NCBI GenBank assembly: GCA_021292165.1
Contig: CM037879.1
Coordinates: 261,771,921-261,835,920 of the forward strand
Source of the DNA: Shinisaurus crocodilurus
Taxonomy: Eukaryota > Chordata > Lepidosauria > Squamata > Shinisauridae
Direction: 5' to 3'
DNA length: 64,000 bases
The notes under the pieces were generated by a model. It was not told the origin of the DNA and searched no databases. It saw nothing but the letters and a program-made list of their open reading frames with translations. A program made the translations under genes and the position numbers. This document shows positions 39,301 through 51,735 of this stretch, in pieces (positions within the stretch are counted from its first letter, which is position 1; every line of letters begins with the position of its first letter).

Positions 39301-41517
39301 TGGCTTGTTATCACAGAATAGGGGAGGAAAAGAAACTGCAAGTTCTTTCTCACTTTTGTGCTTACTCAAAGATGCCAAATTATTTTGATCCAATGTCTAT
39401 GCACAGTCTAGCAGAGCGCATGTGAGTGGTGAAAAAAGGATGGTCTTCATCACATAACAAAAAGCGCAACATCTCAGCGATTCAAGGTTGTGCTGTTTTT
39501 ATCTTTTGGATGGCAACCAGAGGAAGCTGGCTCGAATCACATACCAGACCAATTTTGTTCTCCAAGTAAGCGACTTAGGAATGCATCAAAGGAAACAGGG
39601 GTTTCTCTGCTAGTTTCCTCTGAGCAACGCTGAATTACTGTAAATCTATGTCTGAAAGAATGGCATTAAAATAAAAAACAGTCTGGAGAACATGTGTTAC
39701 TTTCAATCCAGCAGAGAGGAAATACTGGAAATGTACATGGCAATGTAATAATTTAGAAGTAGTGCTTCCCAGTGTAAAGTTTGCTTCCGTCTGATGTTAT
39801 ATTTGAAAGGGGAATTTTTTAGACTCAGGCAATTTTCAGCCTCATAAGAACAAAATGCCCCCTTTAGAGGAAGCAAGAATAAGGGCTTGCCCAGACATCA
39901 GCTTCCGCACTCAGGTCGGGAACACACAGTGTCTGATTTCTAGAAAAAAAGTCTAGGGGCTCAAGTCTGTCTAGAAAGAGCATTCTCTGATCTGGAAGTA
40001 CTTCCCTAAAGCCTGATGACTGAGGACTTTGGGAGAATACATTTACCAGTGGTAATTCATTTGTTTGTTTGGCCATGCCACACAATAAAGAAAATCTGAA
40101 CACACTTTTGCATCTGATCAGAAGGCAGCAAAGCAAATGGACCACTATTTTGCAACAGAAATTGCAGGTGTGCACCCAATCTGGATTGGCCCCATAGCTG
40201 CGATACCCCCTTACCCCCGTGCTAGGGTCCTCATCCAGATTGGACCCCCCCCCTGCACCTACTCTAGAGTTGCTAGCTACGTCCTTCAAGTAATGTCTGT
40301 TTTGGCCCTTATTCCGCACCAATTCCTTCTGGATTGCACTGTTTATCATCTCCTTGTTATGGAAACACGAGTAATTTCAGTTCTCCAGGATTTTAGCAAA
40401 ACCTTGCCTTTAGCAAAAAGACTGTTTTGTTTAGACCACATTTCAAAAGTTTTAATTTATGACTCCATTTGGGAGTAGACGTTTATTTTTACATGGATTT
40501 TCCTAAGTCTATGTAAAAAGTGTCCTCCTCAGTCTGAAAAGCAAGCTTCCCTCTCCCGCCGGCTTTTTAAAAATTATTTTTTAAGAAAGTATTGTTACAG
40601 TTCATAGGCTTTTACACCAGTTACTGCTTTAAGGAAAGTATTCGCATGATGCTTGCTTGTTGAGTGACAGGATTTTACTCCTCCTTTTTTAAAAACCACA
40701 AAATGACTGACAGGCAGACTCTATTTATGGCTAGGAGCTGGGGTGGGGAATGGGGGAATGAAAACATAAAATGCGTAAAGGGATTCCTTTATGGCAACTC
40801 TCAAGTAGACATGTGTTTGATTCCTGCATTTTATAACTCCCCTGTTGTCTTACATGACAGTTTGGTGATGAATTCTCAACAGAGTCACTACATCCATCCA
40901 TTTTGTTTGCCTTTGATTGGCAGAGAAACAAACAGAAATGAGCTTTTCGCTAAAGATGTTTATAGTATCTATACTAATGTCATCTCGGAGCAATGGAAAG
41001 GGCCTGTGTTGTATGTAAGCACTCTTCCTTCATTTATGTACTACTGATACAGCCCCTGGCTCCAAAGAAGCCGCAGCAAGCACCAGCTCTTCCCTTTGGG
41101 GTCCCAGATTGGCAGAGCTTTCAGCCAGCTCTGTACTGCAGGGGACGGCAACTGCAGGAGACATTTTTGTCTCCCCCAGCCCACCCCGGGGCTGCACTAT
41201 TAAAATAATAATAATTATTTTTTTAAAATCGCTGGTTTGCCATTGAAATTCAGCAGCAAACTACTCCGTAGCGCTAAAAGGGTTAAATTTAGTTTGTATA
41301 GTGTACTGAGTAGCAAGTTCTGGGCCATGCAATTCAGCACCCTGCTATTCCCAACCCTTAGACCTGACACCTATCACCAAGTGTTTTTGTTTTTAACATG
41401 AGGCCTGCACTTTTCCACATGCACAGGGCCTATCAGGGTGGCTCAAATGAGCACTGCCAGGATTTCAGGGTTATAAACTCCCTTCTCACTCTACAAAGGA
41501 AGGAGTTCAGTCTCAAT
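39301..41517. other. Intergenic, nothing recognised
   Basis: AT-rich sequence without known repeats I can name. Frames such as 39864-40349 (-) and 40664-41047 (+) have no recognisable domain and no splice context. Confidence 0.55.
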
Positions 41518-41788
41518 GAGTGTGGGTTGTCGTTGAGCTGTGGGTTGTCGTTGAGCCGTGGGTTATCATGTTGGCTAAACCCAGCTGCGCTAACAGACCA
41601 TGGCTTGTTAACCACAAGAGAGCCCATGGTTTGTTGTTGGGTTGCGAACTGTGGGTTGTTCACCATGGTTTGTTATCTTGGCTGGGTTCACACAACACAA
41701 TAACCCACGTTTCAACAACGACCCACACACTCAGCCCATACTCGACCCTTGAGTGTGGGTTATCATGTTGTCTGAACCCAGTCAGTGT
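41518..41788. mobile_element. Palindromic element with internal GGGTTGTCGTTGA-type units
   Basis: Direct units tgtgggttgtcgttgag lie on the left and their complements (caacgacccacac) on the right, around a centre with aacccagctgcgctaaca. A second copy lies at 52046-52353. Confidence 0.6.
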
Positions 41789-41830
41789 GAGGAGCTGGAT
41801 GCTAGATGGCCAGCAGCTATTTTAACATGT

Positions 41831-42166
41831 GCCAGTGTGGTGTAGTGGTTAAGAGTGTTAGGGCGCAATCCTATGCTTGTTTAGAAAGAAAAAAGTCCTA
41901 CAACTCTTAGCATTCCCCAAACAGCTTTTTTTCCACTTGTCTAAACATGCATAGTATTGTGCCTTTAGACCAGGACTGGGGAGACCTAGGTTCAAATCCC
42001 CACTCAACCATGAAGTTTATGGGATGATTTTGGGCTAGTCATGCTTTCGTTGCCTAAGTGAACCTCACAGAGTTGTTGTGAGAATAAAATGGGATAGGAA
42101 CCATGTAGGACACCATCCTGAACACCCCTTGAACAAAGGGCAGGATAAAAAATGAAATAAATATAT
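41831..42166 (+). repeat. tRNA-derived SINE, sense, with a Harbinger-type MITE inside
   Basis: It starts gccagtgtggtgtagtggtt (A-box region), resumes after the MITE with gaccaggactggggagac and the B-box-like ggttcaaatcccc, and ends in an A-rich gataaaaaatgaaataaata tail. It is a reptile SINE family also seen at 51400 and 54151. Confidence 0.8.
41861..41964. mobile_element. Harbinger-type MITE with 3-bp TTA target duplication
   Basis: Termini gggcgcaatcctatgcttgt and, reverse-complemented, aggcacaatactatgcatgt. TTA flanks both sides (41858-41860, 41965-41967), and the SINE rejoins as gtgttagaccagg. A 3-bp TWA duplication is the mark of PIF/Harbinger elements. Confidence 0.8.
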
Positions 42167-42303
42167 TTCCACATGGCTCATCCCATAGCCATCTTCCCCA
42201 CTATAAATTTCAAACCACCCCCTTTCTAGAATGTTTTCTATAGGCAGGAAAGAAAAACCGAGAAGGGGGGGGGGACATCAATACAGGTCTAATAGTTGCT
42301 TGC

Positions 42304-42720
42304 TGAGCTGAATTCAAGGTGTTGGTTTTGACCTTTAAAACCCTATACGGCTCCGGTCCAGTTTTATCTCAAGGAGCGTCTCCAGCAACACCAAGTTGGC
42401 TGCTCAACAAGATCTGCCACAGACGGCCTTCTCCTTGTCCCTTCAGCCAGAGCAGCTAGACTGGTGGAGACTAGGAAGAGGGCCTTTTCTGTGGTGGCCC
42501 CCATACTGTGGAACTCTCTCCCTAGTGACCTCCGCCATGCCCCCTCTCTGCTGAGCTTCTGCCACTCACTAAAAACATGGCTGTTCAGGCGGGAATATGG
42601 GGTGGGCTAAGATTTTAAATTTTTAAACTGTTTTAAATGTATTTTATTCTGTATTTTATCGTGTGTACATCACTCAGAGTGGCCGGTTTGCCGGCCAGAT
42701 GGGCGATCCATAAATGTAAC
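42304..42720 (+). mobile_element. L2-like LINE 3' end, sense
   Basis: It contains aattcaaggtgttggttttg, aaaaccctatacggctccgg and the RAFSVVAP-type C-terminus (ccttttctgtggtggccccc), then a 3' end gccagatgggcgatcc and an A-rich tail (caaacaaacaaac). Confidence 0.85.
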
Positions 42721-43363
42721 AAACAAACAAACAATAGTATAATAGGTATTATATATAACTAGCATAATATAACATCTGTTTTGAAAACATGGGAAAGAAG
42801 GCAGTAATCCTGGACTTTAAACTGCTGTGTCAGTCAGCATTTTCTAACAGCAGCCTCAGGCCTTATTTTGCTCCAAAAGACCCAGGTTACCTTAGGGCAT
42901 GTCCACAAATTACCATTACCAGCTTCTAAAAAAGGCTTGCCTACTGTCTCAAATAAAGGAAGGTCTCTAAATTATAAACTAGCACTACAATGGTAGGGAA
43001 CTCTTATTTTATATAAAAAATATCAATGGGTATCAAATATCAAAATATCAAATAAAAAATATCAAATATTATATAAAAATATCAATTTATATATATAAAA
43101 AATACCAGGTCCCCAAGCTCCGTAGCAACCCTAGGCCTGGTTCAACTACCAGCTGCTTTGCATGGGTGTGCAGTCAGTTCTTCTGTTGTTGTGGCAACCA
43201 TAGTAGGAATATTGCAAGTCCAAATTATGGTTGCCTTTTTGCCTTCTGTGGCTAGAAAGCTAGAATCCTGCCTTGTAAAACCACTGAGCCACCTGGATTT
43301 TTCTCACACCAGGAATCCATCTTCCAAGAGGGTGGCAGGAACCCTTCAGTTGCCTGGAAATGA

Positions 43364-43366
<3 letters not shown>

Positions 43367-43409
<43 letters not shown>

Positions 43410-43410
43410 G
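43367..43410. repeat. (ATT)n microsatellite
   Basis: About 14 uninterrupted ATT units. Confidence 0.95.
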
Positions 43411-43987
43411 CAGCGATTTAGTGGTGCTTGTAACAGGATGGGCCAAGCCCTTGAACCCACATTGGCACATACACTTGTAAGGAACAACACTATTATTGGT
43501 TAACATGTCTGGCTATTTTATAGACCTGGTTAACAAGAAATGAGAAGGTGGGATAATTCCTATATCATGCAAAGCATTTTCCCGCCTGTCCTTTGGAGCA
43601 TTGCCACTTTTAAATGTAAGTCGATTTGCTGCCCTGCCATCTGCAGTTTGATTATTTGACTATTCCCTGGCTTGCAGTCAAACCACAGCAGAACACCCCA
43701 GCCCGTGATTTACAACCCAGGCTGTGTGATTATAATGGCTTTATTTTAGTTAGATCATTGTTTACAGGCTCACTTGTCCTGGTGCACCGTCGTCGTCGTG
43801 TTAGAATAACAATGAGAGAATTATTAGGTCTCATTAGCAACCATCCCGGCATGGCACACAGCACTTAAGTCACAGAGGGCTGCAAAAGTACTCTAGCAGC
43901 CTGGTTGTGTGTCTGCTTTCCATTGCTAGGGTGAGGTGTGGGAGAGGCTGCAGTCAAAAATGAAGGCTATTAATTCTTTTCTAAGTA

Positions 43988-44237
43988 CAGTCATGCCTTG
44001 GATTGAGAGCATAATTCGTTCCGGAAACATGCTTGTAATCCAAAACACTCTTATATCAAAACGAAATTCCCCCCAAAAAATTTGTACAGAGATTTTTAAT
44101 TTAAGCCGTACTACAGTACTTGTATTGCAAGACGTCGCTTGTATATCAAGTCAATTTTTAAAAAATAAATATTTAAAATTTTGCTTGTCTTGCAAAACGC
44201 TCTCAAACCAAGTTACTTGCAATCCAAGGTATTACTG
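43988..44237. mobile_element. Complete pogo/mariner-type MITE with TA duplication
   Basis: 250 bp from cagtcatgccttggattgag to ccaaggtattactg, TA on both sides (43986-43987, 44238-44239). Inner arms (gcttgtaatccaaaacac / ctcaaaccaagttacttgc) are shared with the copies at 32090, 33661 and 63135. Confidence 0.9.
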
Positions 44238-44239
44238 TA

Positions 44240-46499
44240 AATAGAGAAGACGTGTATTTCCTGGATTAGCAACTTGAAAACAATGGCTATGACAAGGGAA
44301 CGGGCTAGTTGTTTCCCTCGTCAAGGTTATATAAGGTAAACTGCTCCAGCCTTCCCTGAAGAAAGTAGGCTGTTCGGGAAATTATGATGGGTGGGGAGGT
44401 GGATTATGAAAACAGGAGGCAAGCTCTGGGTGCTGTGAGCTGGGCCTGGGACGCAGCTGGGAATAGCCCCTGCTTACCATGTATGAGTTTGACAAGAAAA
44501 CTGCAATTCCCGCATCAGGTGTAATTCACTGGGGAGATCTCCCCGCCCAAGCCCCATTTGGAATGAGTGGGCTTGTTCAAGAGCATCACCGTCCACATCT
44601 GTGGGACTTGTGCAGGAGAACTTTCTGGTGGATTGTGTTCAGAGTCCCCTCACAATGTAGCTCAGGGGTAGGCTAAGAAAAAGACTGACGTCTGATTCTC
44701 CTCCACGCAGGTTTGTTTTTATTTATGTGACTCTCAGATGTCTGCTGAAGTTCTTTCTTCAAGAGCTATCAGACGACCAGTATAAACCGCGAGCGTGTCT
44801 CTTAGCCACATGAGTGAGCTTGCACATGCAAATGTGTTCGGCTGATACCTTGTGAAGTCTGCATCCTTTCCACTGGGGCAGATGGTTAAGGGATATGGTG
44901 ATCCTTCTGGAACCGTGTTTGGGGGCCTTATTGCTACACATTCATAGAAATCACATGGTGCACACTCCTTGGCACTGTAGCAATTCAGACTGCAAATGGA
45001 ACTTATTTGAATATTACCTTATCTAAAAACAAAACAACTGTACACAGGCGATAGGGAGACAGCTAGTCACACTTGTTTTGGGTCAACCAAGCTGCATTTT
45101 CCCCCATCCAAAAGCTCCCCCTCCTCTGCATCTCCTTCTTTTCTTCTTCTCCAACTGCCCTGAAAATGCGGGACCAATCCTGACAATTTTAAAACAAAAA
45201 GAAAGAGGGAAGCACTGACCCACCCCCCATGAAAAACACCAGATATCAACAATTAAGGGTTTAAGTAAGTTTTTTTAAAAAATACAAAAGCCACTAATAA
45301 AATATTATACAATTATAATATAATAATGTAATAATTATAATATATAAGATTTTGTGCATTTCACCTAATAACTTTTGTACTTGACCATGCCCTTTGGTTG
45401 ACTGGCCATACCCTTGGCCACGCCCTCATGTTGCCTGGCCACGCCCTCTTGATCACACCTCCATGTTGCTGAACCATACCTCTTGCAAATTCACATGTGT
45501 GTCCCTATTTTCATCTGTGAAATGTTGGAGGGTATGTAATGGACGGAGCTATCCTATGCCCCCCTAGACAGTGTCTAGGGGGCCATAGGATATTCTGGAT
45601 TCCCAGCTCTGAGGTCAGAGACAGAGCTCCAGCCTTGGAGCTAGGAATTGGAGCTCCTCTGACCCCCCCCCCCTGCAGCTGGCATGGAAAGAACCACGCC
45701 GTCTGCCTCTCCAAGGTCGGGAACGCAACCTTGGAGAGGGGTAAAAGAAGGCGTTTCAGTGGGCATGGTGGGGAGGAGACTGGAGAGGCCAGGATACGAG
45801 CTATCCTGAGGCCTTGCCAGCCTCCTTCCCTCCCCCTTTGAAATGCTTTTGCTAGACAGGCAAGAAAGCCCATCTAGTGAAAGTGCAGGGCGGGAGGACA
45901 GGGAGGAAGAGACTGCCTCCACCACTCCTTTTGCCCTGCATAGGATACTCCCGGAAGCCTCAGAGTTTGGGGGCTTACGAGCAATGAGCTGTGAGCCCTA
46001 ATTTATGGGACAGTAGATAAGATTAGTTATGAGGTAATCTATACACAAAAAGGTATACGCACGTGTTGATTTTGGAATGTGGGGGTTTCTTATTAGAAGC
46101 TCACTAGGCCTCTGTACCTGTCCGCTGAATAGTTTATTCAAAATAGAATGGGGAACTTGGTACTTGGAATGAGATCTCTCAGCTTTAAGCTATTCAGACT
46201 AGAAGTCTAAGAACAAGAGATGTTTAGGAAATGATATTTCCCATTAAGCTATTAAGACGTAAGAATCTTTAGCAATGCTCTGTTTAACAAGAAATGTTAT
46301 TTTTATTACATGCACAGAGCATGGACATTAGCTGCAACTTTTCGATCCTCACTGTAGCTTTATAAAGGCAGGCCTGTGTATCCCATAGGAAAGGATATTA
46401 ATAACTTTTCAATCATATAAAGCATGCATTTGTTTCGTTAATCCTGAGACTGATTGCCTGCTAATCATTTAATGATAATGGAAGCTATTTATACGGTCT
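44240..46499. other. Intergenic with an unclassified GC-rich repeat
   Basis: Imperfect tggccacgccct repeats occur at about 45390-45470. A strong hairpin lies at 45549-45594 (atcctatgcccccctagaca, loop, tgtctagggggccataggat). The block 45840-45975 (ctccaccactcc, then ccctgcataggat) resembles 58500-58610, so this is a dispersed repeat. No gene is supported. Confidence 0.55.
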
Positions 46500-46665
46500 C
46501 TCTCTATAGTACTTTCACAATATACAGGATCTATGAGGTAGGTTGAAGGTTAAGGACTTGCCCAAGGCCACCCAGAGAGCTTCTTTGTGATTGAGTGGGG
46601 ATTTCAATATAGATCTCCTCCTGCCAAATCCAGTACTCTAGCTACCACTCTATCTCCCTAATCGT
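46500..46665 (-). repeat. MIR-like CORE-SINE, antisense
   Basis: The order gaggtaggttgaaggttaag, gacttgcccaaggccacc, ggggatttcaatatag and tccagtactctagctaccac is that of an antisense MIR-type tRNA-SINE. Confidence 0.6.
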
Positions 46666-48020
46666 AATATAATCTAGCTACATTAACTCTGTGTGGTCAG
46701 AGGGTGGTAAAAAGACCACCCCATATCCTTGCACCTGTCATCAGCTCCAGCGAATGGATTCCGTTGACCTTGAAGATGTAATTGGGGAGTGGGTGGATCA
46801 TTAAAACCTACCCTCCCTGATGCACTAATGCAGCTGATCTGGTATGTGGGTGGTTTAGTTTATCAGCAATAATATACAGATATCAAAGCAAGAGGGGGAC
46901 AGCAACTCCGAGGCGTGCCCTTGAGAAACAAGGGCTGTGATTCTAAACCTACTTCTATGTGAGAAAGCCCTACACACACTTGGGACCTGCTTAGCGGTAC
47001 ACGTTTTTAGAACTGCATTTGAGGTTTCCCAGCTAGGTTATTGTTGGGCTATTGGTTTTCAGACACCCCAGTATTTGCATTCAGCTCTGCTGGGGAAAAT
47101 ATACTTAAGAGTTCTCTAACATTTGCCACTCCAGTTCTGCAATGCCTCTGCTCCTCTTATTGCTTGCTGAAATCAGTTCAGCTTCAGCAAAGGTACCTTG
47201 TGCAACAAGGACCATTGCCTCTTCTTGAACATGCAAAGTGATGTGATTCCTATGAAAAAACTAGTGATGTCACCAACCTTTGAATTCCTGGGCTCAGAAG
47301 ACGAACCTCAGCAACTTGTAATGCTCATTTTTGATATAAACTCCTGAGTTCTTCTCCATTTTGGATTTTAATCTGAGTCAGATAACTCCTCCTTCCTCTC
47401 CCTCCTGCTCACTTATCCGGCTGCTGTGGGTGGTGGCAGATGGGAGGGAAGTCTCGCTTTCTCAGCCACTTTTTCCTCATCTTACATGCTCCCACTCCTT
47501 CCTTTCCTCTTTCCCTCCCTGGCACTCTGCTATGGTAGCACTCCAGGCACCAGGAGCCATGGGAAACACACAATTTCCTAGGGCATCCGATGCTAATATT
47601 GATGTCAGCACTCTGTGAAAACTACATTTCCTAAAGATCCTGGTGCTTGGAAAGTTAGTATAACAGCTTTCTGGCCAGGGAGAAAGAAAAAGAAAGAAGG
47701 AGAAAGGGAGGATAGATAGGAAGAGAGAGAGAGAGAGACCACACTCTTCCTGCAACTCTGGCGGTGGTTACAGCCGCCGCCACCACCACAGATGAAGTGG
47801 GAGAACTCCTCCTGCTACTGTAACAAGCAGCTGCTGGCGCTGCCTGCAGCAGCTGCTCAGTAAGGGTGAATATTTATAACTTTCAGGAAAAGAATATTTT
47901 CCACTTTTGTTCATAATTGCCGATCTGATTTGAATCAAGCCTAGTGAGTTTGCCCATCTGAAATGAAAACCTGGAGTGCAATGTCCAACATGTTTCCACT
48001 ACATTGATTTAAAAGGCTAA
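46666..48020. other. Intergenic
   Basis: There is a possible small inverted-repeat element at 47540-47655 (ccaggcaccaggagccatgg at one end, gatcctggtgcttgg at the other) and an AG microsatellite at about 47722-47738. No gene is supported. Confidence 0.55.
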
Positions 48021-48115
48021 GGGCGTGCAATCCTATGCAAGTTTAGACACAAGAAAGGCCTACAACTCCTGGCATGGCCATTTTTTCCTGTCTAAACTTG
48101 CATAGGTTTGCACCT
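48021..48115. mobile_element. Harbinger-type MITE with TAA target duplication
   Basis: Termini gggcgtgcaatcctatgcaa and, reverse-complemented, aggtgcaaacctatgcaagt; TAA at 48018-48020 and 48116-48118. It is the same family as 41861-41964. Confidence 0.8.
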
Positions 48116-48159
48116 TAAGGCATTACCAAAAAAAAACCCCTCAACAGCCTCTTGTGAGG

Positions 48160-48310
48160 AAAACCTATTTATTTTAAGGAGGCGTTCATGGTTCCCCCAC
48201 CATTTCATCTTCACAACAACCCTCTGAGGTAGGCTGAGAGACAGTGAGTGGCCCAAAGTGGGGATTTGAACCTGGGTCTCCCCAGTCCTAGTCAGACAAA
48301 TGAGCAGCTG
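48160..48310 (-). repeat. tRNA-derived SINE fragment, antisense
   Basis: cacaacaaccctctgaggta, ggctgagagacagtgagtgg and ggggatttgaacctgggtct are in the order of the antisense SINE at 51400-51612. Confidence 0.7.
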
Positions 48311-49394
48311 GCAAAGAAACATGAGCTGAGCCTTACTACAAGAGAATCCTTTGCAAAGAAGAAAAGGGCTCCTGTACTTTTAACAGCTACATAAAAGTCT
48401 CCACTCACACAAGCAACAGGTGAGGTAATAAAACTGCTTCTGGACTGAAACTGGAGGTACTAGATTGAGTGGCTGAATGCTTCCCGACAAGAGGAAAATA
48501 GTTATTTTCAAATGCAAAGCAAGCATATCACGGAGAAACTTCGGCTGAAACTCTACTCTGACATATACTTTGCTATGTGTTTTTAAGATATGGAGAATCA
48601 ATCAGCAATGCATTTCTCCCACCTGCAGTCTGAAGTGGAACCGTTTTACCATTTTCATCTGCTGTTTGTGTGAAGTAGGCCGTAGAGAGAGTTTCATCAC
48701 ATAGAACTCTTTTTTATCTTTGAGTGACGAGTTGTCCCTGTGGAAACTTCCAATTCCTAAAGGCACAAAAGCCCCATCCTCCTTTGCATTGGACCACCCT
48801 ATTTACCACAGTATTAGACAAACTTCCATCGGGGTTAATCTTTTTTCTTTTCTTTTTTGGCTGCATGTTATTTTAAAATGCTGAGATCAGTATTCAAGAA
48901 ACTTCAGATCTCCGTGATGAAAGTCACCCTTTTTAAATTATTTTTATTATTATTATTTGAACAGCAGAGTCTCAATAGGTATCTTGAGGTTTGCTGTGTT
49001 ATACACCAATCTTTATGTTTAGTATCTCTTACACTATTTCAGGCTGTTAACCTTGATTTACAATATTGCAAATTGCTGACATGCCATTCTGTAGCGGCTA
49101 GATAGGCTGCACTGCACGCTTGAGCCGTATCATTCCTGTGAAGAGGAGCAGATGTTTAGCTGTCTTCATTTCTCCTCCTCGGAGAACTATAAGGGATGTC
49201 TGGTCACACCTCCAGTTTCCACTGAGGTTATGGAATTGTCTAAGTGGGAGTTCTTTCCATAGCATTGCATAGAATGGAGCCAGCAAAATGTTGTTGTAGC
49301 TGCGATCCGCTGTGCAGATGTGGCTCAACGCTGCTTTTGCCTGGAATAATCACTTCAGGTCGAAACTTCTGTGGTCATTTCCTTGCTCCTAGAC
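48311..49394. other. Intergenic, nothing recognised
   Basis: Only a fragment of an inverted-repeat terminus (cacctgcagtctgaagtgga, about 48620) related to 18490-18715. Confidence 0.5.
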
Positions 49395-49529
49395 CAGTGT
49401 TCTCCAACCTTGGGTCCCCAGATGTTTTTGGCCTACAACTCCTAGCATGCCGCAGCCAGCTATGCTGGCTGGGGCATGCTGGGATTTGTAGGCCAAAAAC
49501 ATCTGGGGACCCAAGGTTGAAGAACACTG
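49395..49529. mobile_element. Palindromic hAT MITE with perfect 8-bp target-site duplication
   Basis: cagtgttctccaaccttggg to cccaaggttgaagaacactg, 135 bp. tcctagac occurs at 49387-49394 and 49530-49537. The arms match almost base for base, so transcripts would fold into a long hairpin. Confidence 0.92.
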
Positions 49530-49705
49530 TCCTAGACCATTCACACACATGGTTCGCACAACATTATATTGCTGTAAGCAGCATATTAGGCAGCAGCATA
49601 TTAGGCAGAAACTCAACGGAAATTCAATTCTTCCCAACAGAGGAAAATACAGTATTGAGAAAGGTTCAAATATACATACATCTGCCTGTCGGGCCAGTGT
49701 CAAAG

Positions 49706-49754
49706 GTTATGAGTGTGCGTGTGCGTGCGCGTGTGTGTGTGTGTGTGTGTGTAA
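49706..49754. repeat. (GT)n microsatellite
   Basis: Alternating GT/GC units, about 24 dinucleotides. Confidence 0.9.
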
Positions 49755-49899
49755 AGGACAGACGATCCTATCCCTTGTTTCGGGCTACAATTCTAAGCAC
49801 ATTTAGGCTGCAATGCTATGGTTCCATCCCTGAGAAGGTGTCAAGCTCTGACATTGGTAGAGGGCTAGAGGCAAAAGGCAGGCATTCCCTGGGTGTGTG

Positions 49900-50273
49900 A
49901 GGGGGAGACTCAGGGGAAAGATTTGGATCCCTATGGAATAAAAAAAACTTTGAATTCCTATGGAGTTCACTTCCACAAGATGTAGTGATGGCCACCAATT
50001 TGGAGGGCTTTAAAAGGAGGCTAGACAAATTCATGGAGGATAATAAGGCTATCAATGGCTGTTAGTCCTGATGGCTATATGCTATCTCCGGTATCAGAGG
50101 CAGTGTGCCTATGTACATCAGTTGCTGGGGAACATGGGCGGGAGGGTGCTGTTGCACTCATGTCCTGCTTGTGAGTTTCCTGTGGGCAGCTGGTTGGCCA
50201 CTGTGTGAACAGAATGCTGGACTAGATGGACCCTTGGTCTGATCCAGCATGGCTCTTCTTATGTTCTTATGTA
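49900..50273 (+). mobile_element. CR1-type LINE 3' end, sense
   Basis: It contains ggagttcacttccacaagat, gcttt-type segments (ggagggctttaaaaggaggc), tgctggactagatggaccct, tggtctgatccagcatggct and the ending cttatgttcttatg. A related antisense fragment is at 53865. Confidence 0.85.
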
Positions 50274-51253
50274 TGATCTGCAGTATCCAAAATAATTCCC
50301 CTCGCATGTCCCCAAACCAGCAGCAAATCAATGGCAGGGAACTCAGAGGATGGGAGAAAAATGGTCCAGAAAAGGCGGGGGGGAACCAACAAAATGTCAC
50401 CTCTCCCTTCCTTCTGCCCTCCAGTGTGAGCCTGGCAGGGCTTTGGATATGGCGGATGCTCTGTCTTCAGTTCCACCACCCATCCATTGTAGGATTGCTC
50501 TTCCCCATAACCATTAAGTCTTGTTGAGTTCAGCCAGACCTACTTCTGGATACACATGCTTAGAATCATGGTGCAAAAAGAGTCCAGAGCAAGGGGAAGG
50601 GAAAATCTACTCTCCCCCCATTGGAAAATGTGTGGAGAGTGATGCCACAAAAAGGATTTTAATTTGGTTGGAGCCCTGCGCTGTGTAGCTTACTCAGCAT
50701 AATGGCTAATGCAGCCCTGCGCCTGATTTAATGGGATAAATAAGAAAGATTAATCGGCTTCCTTAATGTCCCTAAAAAGGCATGGCCCGAAGCAATCTAT
50801 CCAGCTGTGAAATAACTGGAAAAAGGTGGCTTCCCCTCAAAGCCAGGGCTCACGAAAATATGTGGCTTTCAAAGCAGGCAGTCACGATCATTATTGAAGA
50901 AAGAATTCAGCTCACAACATGTGGTCTGTCTTTTGTGGCTTGGCATATCTTCTGTGGTCTAGCCCACCCTCCCCCCCCCCATAGCCATTCAAATCCTACA
51001 CCTGCTGAGCAGGAAATAAGCTGATGAGTGAAGGAGGGTCCAGCATTCATTATGGCATCACATTCTCTGCTCTCCACGTTGCAGTCCAGTTCTCTGCAAA
51101 AATTCATTTCCCACTGCAAAGGCTTCCTGTAAAGCAGTAACATTGCAGACCATCCAGCAGCCCCTAATCAGATAACAACACAGGCTCCAGCATGAATTTG
51201 CTTTCATGGAAACGGCCATGGGTCCTTGTAGCTCAGTATTATCTACTATACCA

Positions 51254-51370
51254 GCTTTCCCTAGCCTGGTGCCCTCCAGATGTGTTGGGCTACAACTCCC
51301 ATAATTCCCTGGCTGGGAATTGTGGAAGTTGCATTCCCAACACATCTGGAGGACACCAGGTTGGGAAGGT
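51254..51370. mobile_element. Palindromic hAT-type MITE
   Basis: The left arm gcctggtgccctccagatgt and gttgggctacaactccc pairs with the right arm, whose reverse complement reads acctggtgtcctccagatgt and gttgggaatgcaactt. Confidence 0.75.
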
Positions 51371-51612
51371 TTTATTTATTTATTTATTTATTTATTTTAT
51401 TAATTACATTTATACCCCACCTTTTGTCCTGCAAGGAACCCAGGGTGGCTTACATAATCCTCCTCCTCCTCTCCATTTTACCCTCACAACAACCCTGTGA
51501 GGTAGGTTAGGCTGAGAGTCAGTGAGTGGCCCAAAGTCACCCAGTGAGTTTCATGGCCAAGCGGGGACTAGAACCCGGATCTCCCGATTCCCAGTCCAAC
51601 ACTCTCACCACT
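51371..51612 (-). repeat. tRNA-derived SINE, antisense, with (TTTA)n tail
   Basis: The + strand reads a TTTA run, tacatttataccccacc, tgcaaggaacccagggtggc, ccctgtgaggtaggttaggc, aaagtcacccagtgagtttc and tagaacccggatctcc, ending caacactctcaccactca. This is the whole SINE in reverse, from its A-rich tail to its tRNA-like head. Confidence 0.85.
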
Positions 51613-51613
51613 C

Positions 51614-51735
51614 ACTGGCAGCAGCGCCCCAGAGTTTCGGACAGGAGTCTTCCCCAGCCCTACCTGGAGATACCAGGGATAGGGACCTTCTGTATGCAAT
51701 GCATGTGCTCTAGCACTGAGCTATGGGCTTTCCTC
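51614..51735 (-). repeat. tRNA-derived SINE fragment (other family), antisense
   Basis: ggcagcagcgccccagagtt, cctacctggagataccaggg and tgcatgtgctctagcactga match the SINE at 27850. It abuts the previous SINE directly. Confidence 0.75.
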
